From contig JAPYUT010000036.1 of NCBI GenBank assembly GCA_029940475.1, forward strand, positions 1 through 38,830: 38,830 nucleotides of DNA, written 5' to 3'. This document shows positions 36,020-38,830 of the stretch, one piece after another. The position numbers were made by a program, and so were the translations under genes. Every line of letters starts with the position of its first letter. The first letter of the stretch is position 1. This stretch comes from Verrucomicrobiales bacterium (GTDB taxonomy: Bacteria > Verrucomicrobiota > Verrucomicrobiia > Verrucomicrobiales > DEV007). The notes under the pieces are model-generated. The model was not told where the DNA came from. It searched no databases and saw only the letters and a list, made by a program, of their open reading frames with translations.

Positions 36020-38662
36020 CTATTTAATGGACTTGAGGTAGGTGATGAGGTCGGCAATGTCCTGCTCGGTGAGTCCCTGCTGGGCTGCTGACATCATCAG
36101 TGAACCCGCGATTTTTCCCTGGCCTTTGACTTTGCTTTTCGGGACGGTCTGGGTAATTCCCCCCATGGACTGTATAATGAGAGGATCCCCGGCTGAAAGC
36201 AACCTGCCCTGGATCTTGATGCCGTCCTTGGTCTCGATCTGGTAACCGTCGTAACCATGGGAGATATCCGCTGCCGGGTTGATCATCGATTGGGCAATCA
36301 CCTCGCGCGTCTGTGTCTTGCCGTAATCGGTGAGGGTCGGCCCATACTCAATGCCGGTGCCGTCAATATGGTGGCACATGTAACACCTGGCGGCGGCGAT
36401 CTTGCCGCGGGCGGCATCGCCTTTCAGTGCCAGGATCTCTGCTATTGGTGCATATTTGCGCTCTACCGGGGGAGGTAATACCACCGGCACGAGTTTCACC
36501 TTTCCGGGATCGTAGATGTTGCGCGAGGTGAGTGAGCGGATGATGCCGTGTTCTTTCCAGCGGTGGTTCTTGTTGTTCAACAGCCACCAAAGGGCCTCGG
36601 CTTTGGCCCGCCCGTTGCCCTTCTCGGCAAGGGTGAGCATGGTGTCTGACCCGGCCTTTGACTCGATGAACGCGAGGGCCACCACGGCAGCCTTCTTGCC
36701 GACATCAGATACGCTTGCGGCCATTGCCCTCCTGGCCAGCATCGGTGCGGATTTTTCAGGGTGCAGTCGCCAGACGATGTTGGCGAATGCGGCGCTCCAA
36801 TTGGCTGGGTCAGGGTCACCGATTGCCCTGCCGATGGCGTTATAGGATTTGGTTTGCTTCCCGGTGCAGGCGATACCGAGCGCATCCAGATAGGTGCGGT
36901 CAACTCCGTCGTAGCCCCTGGCAAGTTGAACAATGTGTTCACTGGCCTGCTCAATGGGGACATCACGCAGTGAGGTGGCAAGCTCACGTCGCACTGCGGC
37001 ATCCGGATCTTTTGCCAGTGTTGCTGCCAGTGGCAGGATATTCTGGCCTGAACGTCGCAGTGCACGCAGGGCAGCCAGGCGCAGGCGGGCATTGTCGCCT
37101 GCCAGGATTTTTTTGGTGGCGGCGATCCCGGCTTCGCCGAGGTGGGGAAGCAGGAACACGGCACGTGCGGCCACATAGGATTTACTTTCATTAAGCAGGG
37201 TCTCCACTGCAGGCAGGGCAGCGGCACCCTGTGCCTGAAGGCGTGTAAAGCCGAGGTTACGAACATTTACCGAGCTGCTCTTGAGTGCGGTGATTTGTCC
37301 TGCGGTGGTTTCAAGATCGAGCCTGGGGACTGAGGGCTTGAAGCCCTTGGGCGCGACCCGGTAGATTGCCCCGGAGAGAGTGTTGTCGTGGTCGGCGTGT
37401 CCCCCGACGCGCGCATCATACCAGTCGGTGACATAAATTGCACCGTCAGCACCGACCACCACGTCTGAAGGGCGGAACAGGGTCTTGTCCTCCTTGTTGG
37501 TGCGTCCACCCTTGAAGTCGGTGCCGGCGAATTCCTCCTCGGCATTGGTGGTGAGGAAATTAAATCGCTCGAGCTTAAACCCCGCTCCTTCCGGGACAGG
37601 CAGGTAACCAAAGACCGTGTTGCGTGCGGGTTCACAACTCAACAAGAGGCCCTGGCTGTAATTACCACCCAGGGCTCCTCCCTCGTAGTAGCAGATGCCG
37701 GTGGGCGAACCGCCGCCATAGACATCCCCGGCGGGCATCGTGCCGGGATCTTCCTGTCGCCATTCCGCGATGGCGGTGGGCTGTCCCGGGCGGCGTTCTG
37801 ATCCCCAGCTGCGCTTGCCGTCAGCGGAGCAGAAACCGGCGTTGCCGTATTCAAGGAGGAAGGAGGTGCGGCATGCCGGGGGATCATCATTGTCGTTCTG
37901 GAAGACATCGCCGAATGAGGTGACGGTTTGCTCGTAGCTGTTGCGGAAGTTATGCCCGATCACCTCGGCGTTTGTCCCGTCCGGGTTCATGCGGTAGGCG
38001 GCGGCTCCGATCCATACGTGGCCGTCATCACTTTTCTGGCCGGCAATTTGGCGCATCTGGTAGGCGCTGCCGAGACGGAAGGTCTTGCCTGACTTGTCGG
38101 TGAACTGGGAACCGCAGTTACCGTGGTTCCAGTACCACTTACCGTCCGGTCCGGCTGTCACCGAGTGCAGTGAGTGGTCATGCTGCTTGCTGTTAAAGCC
38201 TGAGAGGAGTACCTCGCGTTTGTCGATATCCGGGTCAAACTTAAGGTTACGGTTAACGTCGGTATAGATCACCATTTCCGGGGTCATTGAAACGATAACC
38301 TTGTTGTCGATCACCGCGACACCGAGGGGCGCGGTCAGAAACTTTTCCTGGACGAAGGTATGGGCTTTATCAGCCTTACCGTCGCCGCTGCTGTCCTCGA
38401 GGACAACGATGCGGTCACCCTCGGGTTTGCGACCGCCGTGGCGCCGGTAATTGACCCCTTCAGCAACCCAGATGCGCCCGTCCCTGTCGACGTCCATGTT
38501 GGTGGGATTGAAGAGCATTGGCGACTGTGCCCACAGCGTGACTTCCAGTTCCCCGTGGGCCTTGAAGAGATCAAGCGGCACGGTTTTATGCTGAGCGGCG
38601 GCTGATGTCGTGAGGGCGGCTGATGTGGCCAGGAATAATAATGGCTTAAAATGGCGGTTCAT
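36020..38662 (-). CDS. PVC-type secreted dehydrogenase/HEAT/cytochrome c protein
   Basis: An 880-residue exported protein (signal peptide 1-23). Residues about 30-440 form a beta-propeller of the Pirellula/Verrucomicrobium membrane-bound dehydrogenase type (VTLWAQSPMLFNPTNMDVD, GADGAIYVTDWYDARVGGH). Residues about 465-720 are HEAT-like helical repeats. The C-terminal c-type heme domain has C760-Y-M-C763-H764 and a likely axial Met in SLMMSAAQQ. These proteins are found almost only in planctomycetes and verrucomicrobia and are thought to oxidise sugars or alcohols in the periplasm. It is operon-linked to the DUF1080 gene that follows. Confidence 0.92.
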   Translation of the reverse strand: MNRHFKPLLFLATSAALTTSAAAQHKTVPLDLFKAHGELEVTLWAQSPMLFNPTNMDVDRDGRIWVAEGVNYRRHGGRKPEGDRIVVLEDSSGDGKADKAHTFVQEKFLTAPLGVAVIDNKVIVSMTPEMVIYTDVNRNLKFDPDIDKREVLLSGFNSKQHDHSLHSVTAGPDGKWYWNHGNCGSQFTDKSGKTFRLGSAYQMRQIAGQKSDDGHVWIGAAAYRMNPDGTNAEVIGHNFRNSYEQTVTSFGDVFQNDNDDPPACRTSFLLEYGNAGFCSADGKRSWGSERRPGQPTAIAEWRQEDPGTMPAGDVYGGGSPTGICYYEGGALGGNYSQGLLLSCEPARNTVFGYLPVPEGAGFKLERFNFLTTNAEEEFAGTDFKGGRTNKEDKTLFRPSDVVVGADGAIYVTDWYDARVGGHADHDNTLSGAIYRVAPKGFKPSVPRLDLETTAGQITALKSSSVNVRNLGFTRLQAQGAAALPAVETLLNESKSYVAARAVFLLPHLGEAGIAATKKILAGDNARLRLAALRALRRSGQNILPLAATLAKDPDAAVRRELATSLRDVPIEQASEHIVQLARGYDGVDRTYLDALGIACTGKQTKSYNAIGRAIGDPDPANWSAAFANIVWRLHPEKSAPMLARRAMAASVSDVGKKAAVVALAFIESKAGSDTMLTLAEKGNGRAKAEALWWLLNNKNHRWKEHGIIRSLTSRNIYDPGKVKLVPVVLPPPVERKYAPIAEILALKGDAARGKIAAARCYMCHHIDGTGIEYGPTLTDYGKTQTREVIAQSMINPAADISHGYDGYQIETKDGIKIQGRLLSAGDPLIIQSMGGITQTVPKSKVKGQGKIAGSLMMSAAQQGLTEQDIADLITYLKSIK

Positions 38663-38777
38663 TGCTGAAGAACGTTGATTTGAAAGGCGATCTCACACAA
38701 TCCATAAATCCTTTTAAGTGTGGAATAATCCGCTTGCGCCCTTTGCAACAACTACGCATATTCCCGCCCGGCAAGAA

Positions 38778-38830
38778 TCCTGCGTAGCTCAGCGGTAGAG
38801 CGGGTGGCTGTTAACCACTAGGTCGTTGGT
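38778..38830 (+). tRNA. tRNA-Asn (GTT), truncated by window end
   Basis: The cloverleaf starts at 38778 with acceptor TCCTGCG, TA, D-stem GCTC...GAGC, anticodon stem GGTGG/CCACT and loop CTGTTAA with anticodon GTT, and enters the T-arm. The window ends before the 3' acceptor half. Confidence 0.93.

Overview
The window looks like chromosomal DNA from a Verrucomicrobiota bacterium (class Verrucomicrobiae). The evidence is the gene repertoire: a four-gene pseudopilin cassette of the Verru_Chthon A-D type, a PVC-type dehydrogenase/HEAT/cytochrome c protein, two DUF1080 proteins, a CRTAC1/ASPIC-UnbV protein fused to thioredoxin and TPR modules, a TAT-exported Gfo/Idh/MocA oxidoreductase, and many short secreted proteins without strong Shine-Dalgarno sites. 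No transposase, integrase, phage gene or CRISPR array is visible. No stretch longer than about 300 bases lacks a gene; the longest gaps (17771-18021, 28488-28744, 22344-22587, 29342-29559, 855-1053) are ordinary intergenic regions.

Region 1 (1-8286) is a secretion or surface-structure locus. Four tightly overlapping plus-strand genes (1054-6650) encode three prepilin-like proteins and one very large protein with a pilin-like N-terminal helix. A fifth overlapping gene (6619-7470) encodes a secreted protein with an acidic repeated tail. The block is flanked on both sides, in opposite orientation, by two related secreted zinc metallopeptidases (87-854 plus, 7555-8286 minus). Their HExxH...Y-x6-E arrangement matches the anthrax lethal factor (ATLF) catalytic domain. 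A secretin that could serve the same apparatus lies about 20 kb away (26421-28487 minus).

Region 2 (8354-16679, minus) holds a CE15 glucuronoyl esterase-like protein, a secreted PDZ protein, a TAT-exported oxidoreductase, pyrE, and a very long lipoprotein-like CRTAC1/ASPIC-UnbV protein. The last is split by a single in-frame UGA at 14787-14789, with conserved sequence continuing directly after it. A hairpin fitting the loose bacterial SECIS model starts 11 nt after that UGA, with its apical loop 18 nt after. This is the most unusual signal in the window. It may be selenocysteine recoding, readthrough, a fresh nonsense mutation or a sequence error.

Region 3 (16775-24267) holds hemB (Mg-type metal site), a cupin overlapping a secreted glutathione peroxidase-methyltransferase fusion, a DUF1080 protein, a secreted TPR protein and a double zinc-ribbon single-pass membrane protein. 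Region 4 (24297-31305) holds a family 2 glycosyltransferase without a canonical start codon, a lipoprotein aldose 1-epimerase, the secretin with its own terminator, a DnaQ-like exonuclease and a membrane-anchored subtilase. Region 5 (31302-38830) holds thiC under a TPP riboswitch with a recognisable promoter, an SRPBCC-SDR (TIGR01777-like) protein, a two-gene PVC cytochrome/DUF1080 operon and the start of a tRNA-Asn gene cut by the window end.

Taken together this is a mix of housekeeping biosynthesis (pyrimidine, heme, thiamin) and envelope functions: pseudopilins with a secretin, secreted proteases, and secreted carbohydrate-active enzymes fitting a polysaccharide-degrading, cell-envelope-rich lifestyle.
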